Shown here piece by piece: positions 16,978 through 25,486 of a stretch of DNA of 29,549 nt; the first letter of the stretch is position 1; the number at the start of each line of letters is the position of its first letter. Made by a program: the position numbers and the translations under genes. The notes under the pieces were generated by a model that saw only the letters and a program-made list of their open reading frames with translations, made no database searches and was not told where the DNA came from. The stretch lies in NCBI GenBank assembly GCA_937877685.1, contig CALFGU010000031.1, positions 1-29,549 of the forward strand, written 5' to 3'. Origin of the DNA: an uncultured Prevotella sp. GTDB taxonomy: Bacteria > Bacteroidota > Bacteroidia > Bacteroidales > Bacteroidaceae.

Positions 16978-19900
16978 ATGAAACAGACAAATATCAATTT
17001 CATGCAAGGTGTTCTCCGTGCATCTGTTGGAATCTTGATGCTATCAGGAACTTGCGTACTTTCAGCTCAGGAAGCTCCTGCAAAAGGTAAGGCAAAAACT
17101 GAAGCTCAGAAGTACGAGATGAAGGAGATTTCGGGTACCGTCTTTGACGCAGCCACGAAAGAACCAATGGCAGGTGTACGTGTTCAAGCTTTGAACAATC
17201 GCCTCTATACAGCGATGACAGACGATAAAGGGAATTACACAATCAAAGTGCCCACGTTTGTAACAGCGCTTTATGTAAGTGTTGATGAATATAACGCAAC
17301 ACAACTTGCAATTAAGGCAGCAACGGGTCAGAATGCTTATCTTTATAGCGGTTTGGTGAAGAACCTTTATAAGGATGGTACAGATCTTAACTTGAAGCAC
17401 GAATATACGCTCAAGGAAACTAGCGCATTGACAGTTGAAGACGATATCGAAGATTATCTCAACGGTGCTGTACGTTCAATTGCTCGTGGCGGAATTCCTG
17501 CACAAGGTGCTGCAATGTTCATCAACGGTTTGAACTCTTTGAACACAAATGCTCAACCTCTCATTGTCGTGGATGGAGTAATTTGGGATATGCAGTACGA
17601 CCGTACAACACTCCACGATGGTTTTTATAACAACGTGTTCAGTGTTATTGATCCTGAAGATATTGCTGACGTACGCGTTTTAACAAATGGTACAGCGCTT
17701 TATGGTGCAAAGGGTGGTAATGGTGTAATCGAAATTGACACACGTCGTGGTAAGAGCATGGCAACTCGCATTAAGGTGCGTGCTTATGGTGGTTTCGAAC
17801 AAACACCTGACCAGTTGAAGATGATGAATGCTTCACAGTATCGTAACTATGTAACAGAGTTCCTCGGTACTACTGAAAATGCAAAGAATCTTTCTACTGC
17901 AACAAACGGCTTCATGAATGAAGACCCCAGTTACCTCTTCTACGATATGTATCACAATGAAACAGATTGGCAGAAGGACCTCTACGAAGATAGTTACACT
18001 CAGAACTACAAGGTAAGCGTAGAAGGTGGTGACGACGTTGCTATGTACAACCTTTCTTTGGGTTACACTCAGAGTGATGCAACTGCGAAGAAGAATGATT
18101 TCAATCGTTTGAACATCCGTTTCAACACCGATATCGAAATGTTCCGCAACTTCACTACTGCATTTGACATCGCATACACAAAGAATGCTTATAACCTCCG
18201 CGACAATGGTTGGGCAGAAGATTATTCTTCACGTAACATCAGTTCACCCAATGTTCTCGGTTTGATTCAAAATCCTTTTGTTAGTCCTTACGAATACTTT
18301 GTAAAGTTTGACAATGACCTTAATAAGCTCGTGCTTGGTCATGCTTCAAATGTTTACGCAGGTAAGAACTACAACGATGCGAATAACCCCTTGGCATTTG
18401 CTTCAGGTTATGGCTTCGAAGGTTTGGCTAACCCCTACTGGATTTTGTTGAACGGTGATGGTGATAATAAGAACTACCATGAGCAGACTCAGTTCAGCAT
18501 CAACGTAGCTCCTAAGTATCGCATCAACAAGTACTGGACAGTAAGCGACCGCTTCAGTTACATTTTGAACCGTAATAATGAAAAGTATTACCTTCCCAAT
18601 ACAGGTACTCCTACTAAGGAAGTTGAAGGTCTTGGTGGTGTAACAAGTGTCATCAGAACACAGTTCGGTAAGGAAACAACACTCTTCAATGACTTGCGTG
18701 TTCAGTGGAAGCGTCAGTATGGTGCTCATGCATTTGACTTCCTTGGAGGTTTCCGTATGTCATCTTATTCATATAGTGATAGCTACATTACTGGTTATAA
18801 CAATGACAATGATAAGATGCCTAACATGAGTTACTCATTGCAGTACAAGGATTACGGAGGTACTAATGATAGTTGGATTAATCTCGCATACTACGCAGAT
18901 TTGAATTACAACTTGAAGAACAAGTACTTCCTTCGCCTCGGAACTACAATGGAATCATCAAGCCGTTTCGGTCGTGAAACTGTTGAAGGTGTTAAACTCG
19001 CTGGTGTTAACTGGGGGCTCTTCCCCAGCGTACAAGCAGCTTGGGTGGTTTCTTCAGAACCTTGGTTCAATGTTCCTGTAATTAACTATTTGAAGTTGAA
19101 CGCTGGTTACGAAGAAAGTGGTAACGACAACGTTGACTACTATGCAAGTCGCACTTACTTCCAGAACATCAAGTTCATGGATAAGGCAACTTCACTCGTA
19201 TTGGCTAACATTCAGAATCCTACAATCCAGTGGGAAACAAACCGTCGTTTCAATGTAGGTGCTCAGATCAATCTTTTGAATAATCGCCTTTCACTTGGTG
19301 CAGAGTATTATCTCTCTACAACTTCAAACCTCTTGACTCGTAAGGCAGTTAGTGACATCACTGGTATGTCTATGATGTGGGGTAATGATGGTGAGTTGAG
19401 CAATAAGGGTTTCAACTTGAATGCAAATGCAATTCTTGTTAAGACAAAGAACTTCGGTTGGCAAGCAGGTCTCTCAGTAGGCAAGTACGAAAATAAGATC
19501 GAAGAACTTCCCGCTTCTAACAAGATTGAACTTTATGCACTTGATGCAAACGGCAACAAGACTGGTGAACCTACTGTAATCAATGGTTACACTTCAAGCG
19601 TATATGGTGATAACAACGTTCTTACTGCTGTAGGTCACGCTGCTGGCGTATTCTTCGGTTATCAGACAAACGGAGTGTTTGCTGACGAAGCAGCTGCTCA
19701 GGCTGCAGGATTGAAGTATCCTACAGGTCTTTCACAGAATCCTTCACGTGATTTCCATGCTGGTGACGTTCATTTCGTAGATCAAAATGGTGACGGTTGG
19801 ATTAGCGAAGCAGATATGGTTGTAATTGGTGATCCTAACCCCGATTTCTTCGGTAGTTTCTACACTAATTTCACTTACAAGAACTTTGCTCTTGACCTCA

Positions 19901-20340
19901 ACTTCAAGTATTCAGTTGGTAACGATGTATTCAACTATCAGCGTTCTCAACTTGAAAATGGTAACAATATCTGGAACCAAACTACAGCAGTTTGCAACCG
20001 TTGGCGTTATCAAGGTCAGGTAACAGATGTTCCTCGTACAATGTCTGCAGACAACGAACTTTGGGTAAACAACGAACGTTTCTCAGATCGTTGGATTGAA
20101 GATGGTTCTTACCTCAAGTTGAAGAAGGTTCGCCTTACTTACAAGATTCCCGTAAACAACCTCAGTTGGTTGCAGGGTCTCACCGTTTGGGGTGAAGCAA
20201 ACAACGTGTTTACCGTTTCTGAATACACAGGCAATGATCCTGAAGTAACAGCAGGTAACAGTGTACTCTATCAGGGTATCGACGCTGGTTATCTTACTGC
20301 AGGTCGTAACTTTAATCTCGGTATAACAGTTAACTTGTAA
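16978..20340 (+). CDS. SusC/RagA-family TonB-linked outer membrane protein (copy 2)
   Basis: An 1120-residue TonB-dependent channel. The signal peptide ends near VLSAQ (about residue 31). A short Ala/Lys-rich linker precedes the carboxypeptidase-D regulatory-like domain (about 50-120, with ISGTVFDAATKEPMAGVRV). The plug (about 145-260) keeps PLIVVDGVIWDM and GGNGVIEIDTRRG. However, the usual xxxRxRG-SSIN strand is replaced by AAMFINGLNSLN, and VLKDASATAIYG by VRVLTNGTALYG. The barrel contains DQNGDGWISEADM and ends in FNLGITVNL. It is clearly a SusC protein but quite diverged from copy 1, so the two pairs probably handle different ligands or play different roles. It lies 29 nt after a FAS1 gene and 91 nt before its SusD, with a hairpin between. 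Confidence 0.96.
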   Translation: MKQTNINFMQGVLRASVGILMLSGTCVLSAQEAPAKGKAKTEAQKYEMKEISGTVFDAATKEPMAGVRVQALNNRLYTAMTDDKGNYTIKVPTFVTALYVSVDEYNATQLAIKAATGQNAYLYSGLVKNLYKDGTDLNLKHEYTLKETSALTVEDDIEDYLNGAVRSIARGGIPAQGAAMFINGLNSLNTNAQPLIVVDGVIWDMQYDRTTLHDGFYNNVFSVIDPEDIADVRVLTNGTALYGAKGGNGVIEIDTRRGKSMATRIKVRAYGGFEQTPDQLKMMNASQYRNYVTEFLGTTENAKNLSTATNGFMNEDPSYLFYDMYHNETDWQKDLYEDSYTQNYKVSVEGGDDVAMYNLSLGYTQSDATAKKNDFNRLNIRFNTDIEMFRNFTTAFDIAYTKNAYNLRDNGWAEDYSSRNISSPNVLGLIQNPFVSPYEYFVKFDNDLNKLVLGHASNVYAGKNYNDANNPLAFASGYGFEGLANPYWILLNGDGDNKNYHEQTQFSINVAPKYRINKYWTVSDRFSYILNRNNEKYYLPNTGTPTKEVEGLGGVTSVIRTQFGKETTLFNDLRVQWKRQYGAHAFDFLGGFRMSSYSYSDSYITGYNNDNDKMPNMSYSLQYKDYGGTNDSWINLAYYADLNYNLKNKYFLRLGTTMESSSRFGRETVEGVKLAGVNWGLFPSVQAAWVVSSEPWFNVPVINYLKLNAGYEESGNDNVDYYASRTYFQNIKFMDKATSLVLANIQNPTIQWETNRRFNVGAQINLLNNRLSLGAEYYLSTTSNLLTRKAVSDITGMSMMWGNDGELSNKGFNLNANAILVKTKNFGWQAGLSVGKYENKIEELPASNKIELYALDANGNKTGEPTVINGYTSSVYGDNNVLTAVGHAAGVFFGYQTNGVFADEAAAQAAGLKYPTGLSQNPSRDFHAGDVHFVDQNGDGWISEADMVVIGDPNPDFFGSFYTNFTYKNFALDLNFKYSVGNDVFNYQRSQLENGNNIWNQTTAVCNRWRYQGQVTDVPRTMSADNELWVNNERFSDRWIEDGSYLKLKKVRLTYKIPVNNLSWLQGLTVWGEANNVFTVSEYTGNDPEVTAGNSVLYQGIDAGYLTAGRNFNLGITVNL

Positions 20341-20360
20341 TCGTACGTACATGGTATAAG

Positions 20361-20407
20361 TGAAAGGTGATAAGGGAGTGAATTCCTTTCCTCCCTACAC
20401 CTTCTCA
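20361..20407 (+). promoter_or_regulatory. Intercistronic hairpin between SusC2 and SusD2
   Basis: Nested complementary blocks form one stem: TGA with TCA (20361-20363, 20405-20407), AGGTG with CACCT (20365-20369, 20398-20402) and GGGAG with CTCCC (20374-20378, 20391-20395). No T-run follows. It occupies the same relative position as the hairpin between SusC1 and SusD1. Confidence 0.55.
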
Positions 20408-20431
20408 CAGAACCTATAAACAATTACTACA

Positions 20432-22621
20432 ATGAAAAAATCAATTGTAAGCCTCTTTGTCTTCCTTGCTGGTTTTGGTGTGTTCACCACTTCATGTGAA
20501 GATATGCTGACTCCTGATATGGAACGTTATACCGAAGGCTTTAACGGTAAGGACACGGTAAACTTCTATCTCGGTATCATGCGTAATGTTCAGGATATGG
20601 TTGAGCAGAACATCATTTTGAATGAAGTTCGCGCAGACCTTGCTGACACTACGATGTATAGTTCAGATTCTATTGCACGTATTGCTCGCTTTGATGCTTC
20701 CTTGAAGGATGGTGAATCAGCGTTGTTGAATCGTGCTGCATATTACAAGGTTATTAACCAATGTAATTTCTACCTTGCCAAGGCAGACTCCAACGCAATT
20801 AAGAATGACATCTTGTATATGCGTAAGGAAATTGCTCAGGTACACATGGTTCGCGCATGGACTTATATGCAGTTGGTACAAAACTATGGTCGCGTACCTT
20901 TCATTACAGTTCCCGTAGATAATGCGAATACAGGTTGGGAAACTAATCCTGCTGAAGGTTGGGCAACACCTGATAACCTTATTGATTTGCTCGAACCTAC
21001 ATTGCTTCTTGCTGCACAATTTGAAAAGACTTATGGTTTCCCCAACTATGGTCAGTTCAAGACTGGTAAGAGTGGTGTTGACATCACACACAAGTTGATG
21101 ATTTTCCCCTCTGACCTCGTATTAGGAGATCTCTATCTTCTTCGTGGTAATGGTACTGCTGACTATGAAAAGGCTGCTATGTACTACTACACTTGGTTGG
21201 AAGAAAATGCCGCTGCTGCAGTTAAGAATGGTCATGCAGTTTCTGCTATGTTCCCCAAGATTAATGAAGAAAAGCGTCTTTTCTGGGGTAACTTGACGAA
21301 TTGGTATCGTAGCCTTCTTTCTTATGCTAATGCCGCTGATGAAACAATTACACTCGTTCCCTCTGCAGCAAACAAGAGTTTTGGTAGCGTGTTAACTCGC
21401 GTTGCTAATATCTATGGTTTCGAAACAAGTTCATTTAACCAAACTTCAGGTTCTGGTGAACAAGTTGCTACGAATGGTGAAATCAGCATCAAGCCTAATG
21501 CAAAGATGCGTCAGGTAGGTCCTTCACAGCGTTACATTGCCCTCAATAAGGCACAAACTTATGTGAATTACGAATCTGAAAGCAAGGAAGACGTTACGAA
21601 TGTTGAAGTTGAATACTACAAAGAAGGTGATGGTCGTTTGAATGCAACATGTCCCTCTTTCCAAACAGAAGATGACGGTAAACCTCGCTTTATCCATAAG
21701 TTCGGTGTAGCAGATAACGTTAACCAGGATGGAGTTGCTTCTAACCGTTTTGACTTCAAGTATGCGCTCAACGTATATCGCAAGCGTCAGGTTTACCTCC
21801 GTTTTGCAGAAGCCATCAACCGTGCAGGTTTCCCCGGTCATGCTTTTGCAATTCTTCGCGATGGTTTGCACTATGACAAATTCCCCGAATTGACAGACTC
21901 TATCAAGTACACTCCTGTTGATAAGGCCGATTCTGTAAGCAATGATACACTCTTCCAGTTCTATCATGCAACATTAAGTGCAGACACAATTCATGAGGGT
22001 ACTCATAACCTTGCAATTTCTCCCGACGAACTTCTCCGTGCGAAGTCTAAACCCTTCCTTGATTTCACGGATTCTAAGTGGGCAAATTCAGCAGGTATCC
22101 ATGCTCTCGGTTGCGGTCAGTCAGACGATAATGACACGCTTTACACTTACACTAATGTAGTTAATCAGCGTATTGCTGCAGAATGGAATCGTTCTGGTTA
22201 CCTCATGCCTTTCGCAGCGAAGAAGGCTACAGCGCGTAGCAATAGTGGAGTTGTTTATGCAGACACAGTTCGCGTAATTGTTACGTCAGACACTATTGCT
22301 CCTGTAGGTCCAGAAGAATGGGAAATTGAAGCAGTAGAAACACTTATTGCTGATGAAATGGCTCTTGAAACAGCGTTTGAAGGTTTCCGTTACTTCGACC
22401 TCATGCGTATGGCTCGCCATAAGAACAATGCAGGTCTCATTGACGGTAATGAATGGTTTGCATGGATGATTTCTAATCGTTCCGTTAACCAAGCACCTTA
22501 TGCAGCTGAAGAAGTAGATGCAAATGGTAATGTTGTTATGCCTCTTGGCAAGCAGGATACTTACATCTATGAACTCCTCAAGAACCAGAGCAACTGGTAT
22601 CTCCCTAATCCGATTTATTAA
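20432..22621 (+). CDS. RagB/SusD-family nutrient uptake lipoprotein (copy 2)
   Basis: A 729-residue surface lipoprotein with the lipobox FTTSC (Cys22) followed by EDM. The helical core includes YYKVINQCNFYLAKAD and the family segment AQVHMVRAWTYMQLVQNYG followed by RVPFI. The conserved C-terminal motif appears as ETAFEGFRYFDLMRMARHKN. It is longer than most SusD proteins (usually about 500-600 residues). The extra length lies mainly in the middle to C-terminal half, where loops around residues 380-600 show no obvious SusD counterpart. It pairs with the SusC directly upstream and is the last gene of the block before a strong terminator. The ligand is unknown. Confidence 0.93.
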   Translation: MKKSIVSLFVFLAGFGVFTTSCEDMLTPDMERYTEGFNGKDTVNFYLGIMRNVQDMVEQNIILNEVRADLADTTMYSSDSIARIARFDASLKDGESALLNRAAYYKVINQCNFYLAKADSNAIKNDILYMRKEIAQVHMVRAWTYMQLVQNYGRVPFITVPVDNANTGWETNPAEGWATPDNLIDLLEPTLLLAAQFEKTYGFPNYGQFKTGKSGVDITHKLMIFPSDLVLGDLYLLRGNGTADYEKAAMYYYTWLEENAAAAVKNGHAVSAMFPKINEEKRLFWGNLTNWYRSLLSYANAADETITLVPSAANKSFGSVLTRVANIYGFETSSFNQTSGSGEQVATNGEISIKPNAKMRQVGPSQRYIALNKAQTYVNYESESKEDVTNVEVEYYKEGDGRLNATCPSFQTEDDGKPRFIHKFGVADNVNQDGVASNRFDFKYALNVYRKRQVYLRFAEAINRAGFPGHAFAILRDGLHYDKFPELTDSIKYTPVDKADSVSNDTLFQFYHATLSADTIHEGTHNLAISPDELLRAKSKPFLDFTDSKWANSAGIHALGCGQSDDNDTLYTYTNVVNQRIAAEWNRSGYLMPFAAKKATARSNSGVVYADTVRVIVTSDTIAPVGPEEWEIEAVETLIADEMALETAFEGFRYFDLMRMARHKNNAGLIDGNEWFAWMISNRSVNQAPYAAEEVDANGNVVMPLGKQDTYIYELLKNQSNWYLPNPIY

Positions 22622-22636
22622 GTCGCTATGATAGAA

Positions 22637-22669
22637 GCGAGGGTAACACGTGTTGCCCTCGCTTTTTTT
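22637..22669 (+). terminator. Intrinsic terminator closing the FAS1/Sus block
   Basis: A nearly perfect 26-nt palindrome: GCGAGGG (22637-22643) pairs with CCCTCGC (22656-22662), and between them is the self-complementary AACACGTGTT, with one T-G wobble. Seven T follow directly (22663-22669). It starts 16 nt after the SusD2 stop codon and is the strongest terminator in the window. Confidence 0.92.
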
Positions 22670-22916
22670 GATATTTATCCTAGTTTTACCCTCAAGCAGT
22701 CTCAATTTTGTGTAATTAAGTTAAAAAAAACGTTTTGCATGCCCTTAGTTTCGGTATTATTTGCGATATTTGCGAGGAAAAGAGGGTGTGTGCCTATGGA
22801 ATTTGTGTGTGTTTCGTATTTTTCAAGTTGCGAACCCCAATCCCATGTAGGTTTCAACCCAACCTTTTGATAAAGTCACAACGCCCGGTAATTAATAAAT
22901 CGACATAGATTTTTAT
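22670..22916 (+). other. Intergenic region before lpxD, weak promoter candidate
   Basis: No gene is seen between the Sus terminator and lpxD. The lpx cluster needs a promoter here, but no exact TAnnTTTG box was found. The nearest candidates are a TTTTG (22733-22737) upstream of TATTATTTG (22755-22763), and GATATTTG at 22765-22772, each deviating from consensus. Any transcript would have a leader of roughly 150 nt. Confidence 0.3.
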
Positions 22917-23960
22917 ATGGAATTTTCTGCTCAACAGATTGCAACTTATTTGCAAGGCACGGTTGATGGTAATCCCGATGCAACAGTAAAGACATTTGCT
23001 AAGATTGAAGAAGGCGTAGAAGGAGCAATCTCTTTCCTTGCCAATCCTAAATATGCACACTACCTTTATGAAACGAAGTCAAGTGTAGTGCTTGTAAATA
23101 ATGACTTCACTCCCGAAAAGGAATACACCGCAACTCTCGTTCGTGTGTCCAATGCTTACGAAGCCATTGCCAAGTTGCTCACCCTTTACGAACAGTTTAA
23201 GGGTAAGCGTTCAGGCATTCATCCTCTCGCTTTTGTTGCCGAATCAGCAAAGGTTGCTGAAGATTGCTACGTAGGTCCTTTTGCTTACGTTGGCGACAAT
23301 GCCGAAGTCGGTGCAGGAACTCAACTCTATCCTCATGCCGTTGTTGAAGAGCGTGCCAAGGTTGGTGAAAACTGCATTCTTTATCCTAACGTGAGTGTTT
23401 ATCATGATTGCATTGTGGGTAATCGTGTGATTCTTCATTCCGGTTGTGTCATCGGTGCCGACGGTTTTGGATTCGCTCCCTCGCCCAATGGTTATGAAAA
23501 GATTCCTCAGATTGGTATCGTAACTATAGAAGATGACGTTGAAATCGGCGCAAATGCCTGTGTTGACCGCTCAACAATGGGTAGCACTTATGTACGTCGC
23601 GGTGTGAAACTCGACAATATGGTTCAGATTGCTCACAATGTAGAAGTCGGCAGTCACACCGTCATGTCCGCTCAAGTTGGTGTTGCTGGTAGCACAAAGA
23701 TTGGCGAATGGTGTATGTTCGGTGGTCAAGTAGGTATTGCTGGTCATGCAACCATTGCTGACCGCACGCTTTCTGGTGCGCAGGCAGGTATTGCTGGTAG
23801 CGTGAAGAAACCTGGACAAACCATTCAAGGTTCTCCCGCCATCGATGCTAAGGCATTCATGCGTTCAAGTGTCGTGTTCAAGCGCCTTCCTGAAATGTAT
23901 AGCGAATTGAACGACTTGAAGAAGCAGGTAGAAGAGTTGAAGGCTCAACTGCAACAGTAG
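22917..23960 (+). CDS. lpxD: UDP-3-O-(3-hydroxyacyl)glucosamine N-acyltransferase LpxD
   Basis: A 347-residue LpxD, the third enzyme of lipid A synthesis. It transfers a 3-hydroxyacyl chain from acyl-ACP to the 2-amino group of UDP-3-O-acyl-glucosamine in the cytoplasm. The N-terminal uridine-binding domain (about 1-100) includes EEGVEGAISFLANPKYAHYL. The left-handed beta-helix of hexapeptide repeats runs from about 105 to 315, and a C-terminal helix (about 320-347) ends in a coiled-coil-like LNDLKKQVEELKAQLQQ. The catalytic histidine is His240 in VQIAHNVEVGSH. Length equals the family norm. It opens the cluster lpxD, lpxC-fabZ, lpxA, an arrangement typical of Bacteroidetes. Confidence 0.97.
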   Translation: MEFSAQQIATYLQGTVDGNPDATVKTFAKIEEGVEGAISFLANPKYAHYLYETKSSVVLVNNDFTPEKEYTATLVRVSNAYEAIAKLLTLYEQFKGKRSGIHPLAFVAESAKVAEDCYVGPFAYVGDNAEVGAGTQLYPHAVVEERAKVGENCILYPNVSVYHDCIVGNRVILHSGCVIGADGFGFAPSPNGYEKIPQIGIVTIEDDVEIGANACVDRSTMGSTYVRRGVKLDNMVQIAHNVEVGSHTVMSAQVGVAGSTKIGEWCMFGGQVGIAGHATIADRTLSGAQAGIAGSVKKPGQTIQGSPAIDAKAFMRSSVVFKRLPEMYSELNDLKKQVEELKAQLQQ

Positions 23961-23966
23961 ACGATT

Positions 23967-24021
23967 TATAGTTTCTATAGTTTTTTATAGTGCCTATAGT
24001 TTCTATAGTACCTATATTTAG
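23967..24021 (+). repeat. TATAG-N4 tandem microrepeat between lpxD and lpxC-fabZ
   Basis: Six consecutive units: TATAGTTTC, TATAGTTTTT (10 nt), TATAGTGCC, TATAGTTTC, TATAGTACC and TATATTTAG. They occupy almost the whole 73-nt gap. They belong to the same 9-nt-period family as the arrays beside the four-helix gene and after miaA. Confidence 0.8.
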
Positions 24022-24033
24022 AAAAATAATCCC

Positions 24034-25419
24034 ATGAAACAGAAGACACTTAAGGAGAGTTTCTCGCTCTCAAGTATCGGACTCCATACAGGTTTGAAAT
24101 TGACAGTGACGTTCAATCCTGCCCCCGAAAACTTTGGTTATAAAATTCAGCGTATCGACCTCGAAGGTCAACCTATCATTGATGCCGTTGCTGAAAATGT
24201 AATCGACACCAGTAGAGGCACGGTCGTAGCAAAGGGTGAAGCTCGTTGTTCAACCATTGAGCATGGTCTTGCTGCTCTTTACGCTTTCGGCATTGACAAC
24301 TGTTTGATTCAAGTTGACGGTCCCGAGTTCCCCATCCTTGATGGCAGTTCTTATTATTACGTTGAAAACATCAAGCGTGTAGGTATCGAGGAACAAGAAG
24401 CCGATAAGGACTACTACGTTATCAAGCGTAAGGTAGAATTTAACGATCCTGCAACAGGTTCTCAGATTACGCTTCTCCCCGATGAGCAATTCTCTATCAC
24501 GTCCATGATTTCGTTTGACTCGCAATTCTTGAGCAGTCAATTCGCTACGCTTGACGACATGACGAAATTCGCTGACGAGGTAGCATCTGCCCGCACCTTC
24601 GTTTTCGTTCGCGAAATCCAACCCCTCCTTGCTGCTGGGTTGATTAAGGGTGGCGACCTTCAGAACGCCATTGTTATTTACGAACGTCAGATGGAGCAGG
24701 AAGCGCTTGACAAATTGGCTGATTCGCTTAATGTAGAGCATCGCGATGCCACTCAGTTAGGTTATTTGCAGACACGTCCTCTCGTATGGCCCAACGAACC
24801 TGCACGCCACAAGTTGCTTGATATTATTGGTGACCTCGCACTTATTGGTCGTCCCATCAAGGGCCGTATTATTGCAACGCGTCCCGGACACACTATCAAT
24901 AATAAGTTTGCGCGTCAACTCCGCAAGGAAATTAAGCAGAACGAAGTGCAGGCGCCTTCTTACAATCCCAATAAGGCTCCCGTTTTGGATATTAACGACA
25001 TCCAGCGTATGCTTCCCCACCGTTATCCCATGCAGTTAGTGGATAAGGTGATTGAGATTACAAAGAAGCAGATTGTGGGTGTGAAGAACGTAACTTCCAA
25101 CGAAGCCTTCTTCCAAGGTCACTTCCCCGGAAATCCTGTAATGCCCGGCGTACTTCAAATCGAAGCGCTTGCGCAGTGTGGCGGTTTGTTCGTGCTCAAC
25201 GGACTTCCCGATCCCGAGAAATACACTACTTATTTCTTGCGTATCGACGACGTGAAATTCCGTCAGAAGGTTGTTCCAGGTGATACACTTATTTTCCTCG
25301 TACGCCTTATTACGCCCATCCGTCATGGTATTGCCTCAATGCGCGGTTTTGCCTTTGTGGGCGACAATTGTGTGATGGAAGCAACCTTTACTGCTCAGTT
25401 GGCAAAAGACAAAGAATAA
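24034..25419 (+). CDS. lpxC: Bifunctional LpxC deacetylase / FabZ dehydratase fusion
   Basis: A 461-residue fusion found in Bacteroidetes. Residues 1 to about 305 are LpxC, the zinc-dependent deacetylase that commits UDP-3-O-acyl-GlcNAc to lipid A. The zinc ligands are His77 (in EHGLAALYAFGIDN), His259 and Asp263 (HKLLDIIGD), and the catalytic-base region is TRPGHTINN (His286). Residues from about 318 to 461 are FabZ, the 3-hydroxyacyl-ACP dehydratase of fatty acid synthesis, with LPHRYPMQLVDKV and GHFPGNPVMPGVLQIEA, giving catalytic His363 and Glu377. Both active sites look intact. The fusion joins two enzymes that compete for or supply 3-hydroxyacyl-ACP, so it may balance lipid A and phospholipid synthesis. 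It lies between lpxD and lpxA. Confidence 0.97.
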   Translation: MKQKTLKESFSLSSIGLHTGLKLTVTFNPAPENFGYKIQRIDLEGQPIIDAVAENVIDTSRGTVVAKGEARCSTIEHGLAALYAFGIDNCLIQVDGPEFPILDGSSYYYVENIKRVGIEEQEADKDYYVIKRKVEFNDPATGSQITLLPDEQFSITSMISFDSQFLSSQFATLDDMTKFADEVASARTFVFVREIQPLLAAGLIKGGDLQNAIVIYERQMEQEALDKLADSLNVEHRDATQLGYLQTRPLVWPNEPARHKLLDIIGDLALIGRPIKGRIIATRPGHTINNKFARQLRKEIKQNEVQAPSYNPNKAPVLDINDIQRMLPHRYPMQLVDKVIEITKKQIVGVKNVTSNEAFFQGHFPGNPVMPGVLQIEALAQCGGLFVLNGLPDPEKYTTYFLRIDDVKFRQKVVPGDTLIFLVRLITPIRHGIASMRGFAFVGDNCVMEATFTAQLAKDKE

Positions 25420-25424
25420 ATCCC

Positions 25425-25442
25425 GTGCCTTTCACTGGGCAC
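25425..25442 (+). promoter_or_regulatory. Small hairpin between lpxC-fabZ and lpxA
   Basis: GTGCC (25425-25429) pairs with GGCAC (25438-25442) around an 8-nt loop, 6 nt after the lpxC-fabZ stop codon. No T-run follows, so read-through into lpxA is expected. Confidence 0.35.
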
Positions 25443-25486
25443 ACTAAACAACATAATTTAGAACTCCTCTTAACCCCTGAACTATT

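Noticed and set aside
4266..22621. Polysaccharide utilisation locus
   Set aside because: SusCD pairs suggest it, but no glycoside hydrolase, lyase, sulfatase, hybrid two-component system or anti-sigma gene is linked, so a glycan substrate cannot be supported.
23967..24021. CRISPR-like array
   Set aside because: Units are only 9 nt, with 4-nt variable parts, and no cas genes are present. It is a microrepeat, not CRISPR.
24250..24741. Minus-strand open frame of 163 codons inside lpxC-fabZ
   Set aside because: It lies opposite the LpxC active-site region, and has no promoter or family motif.
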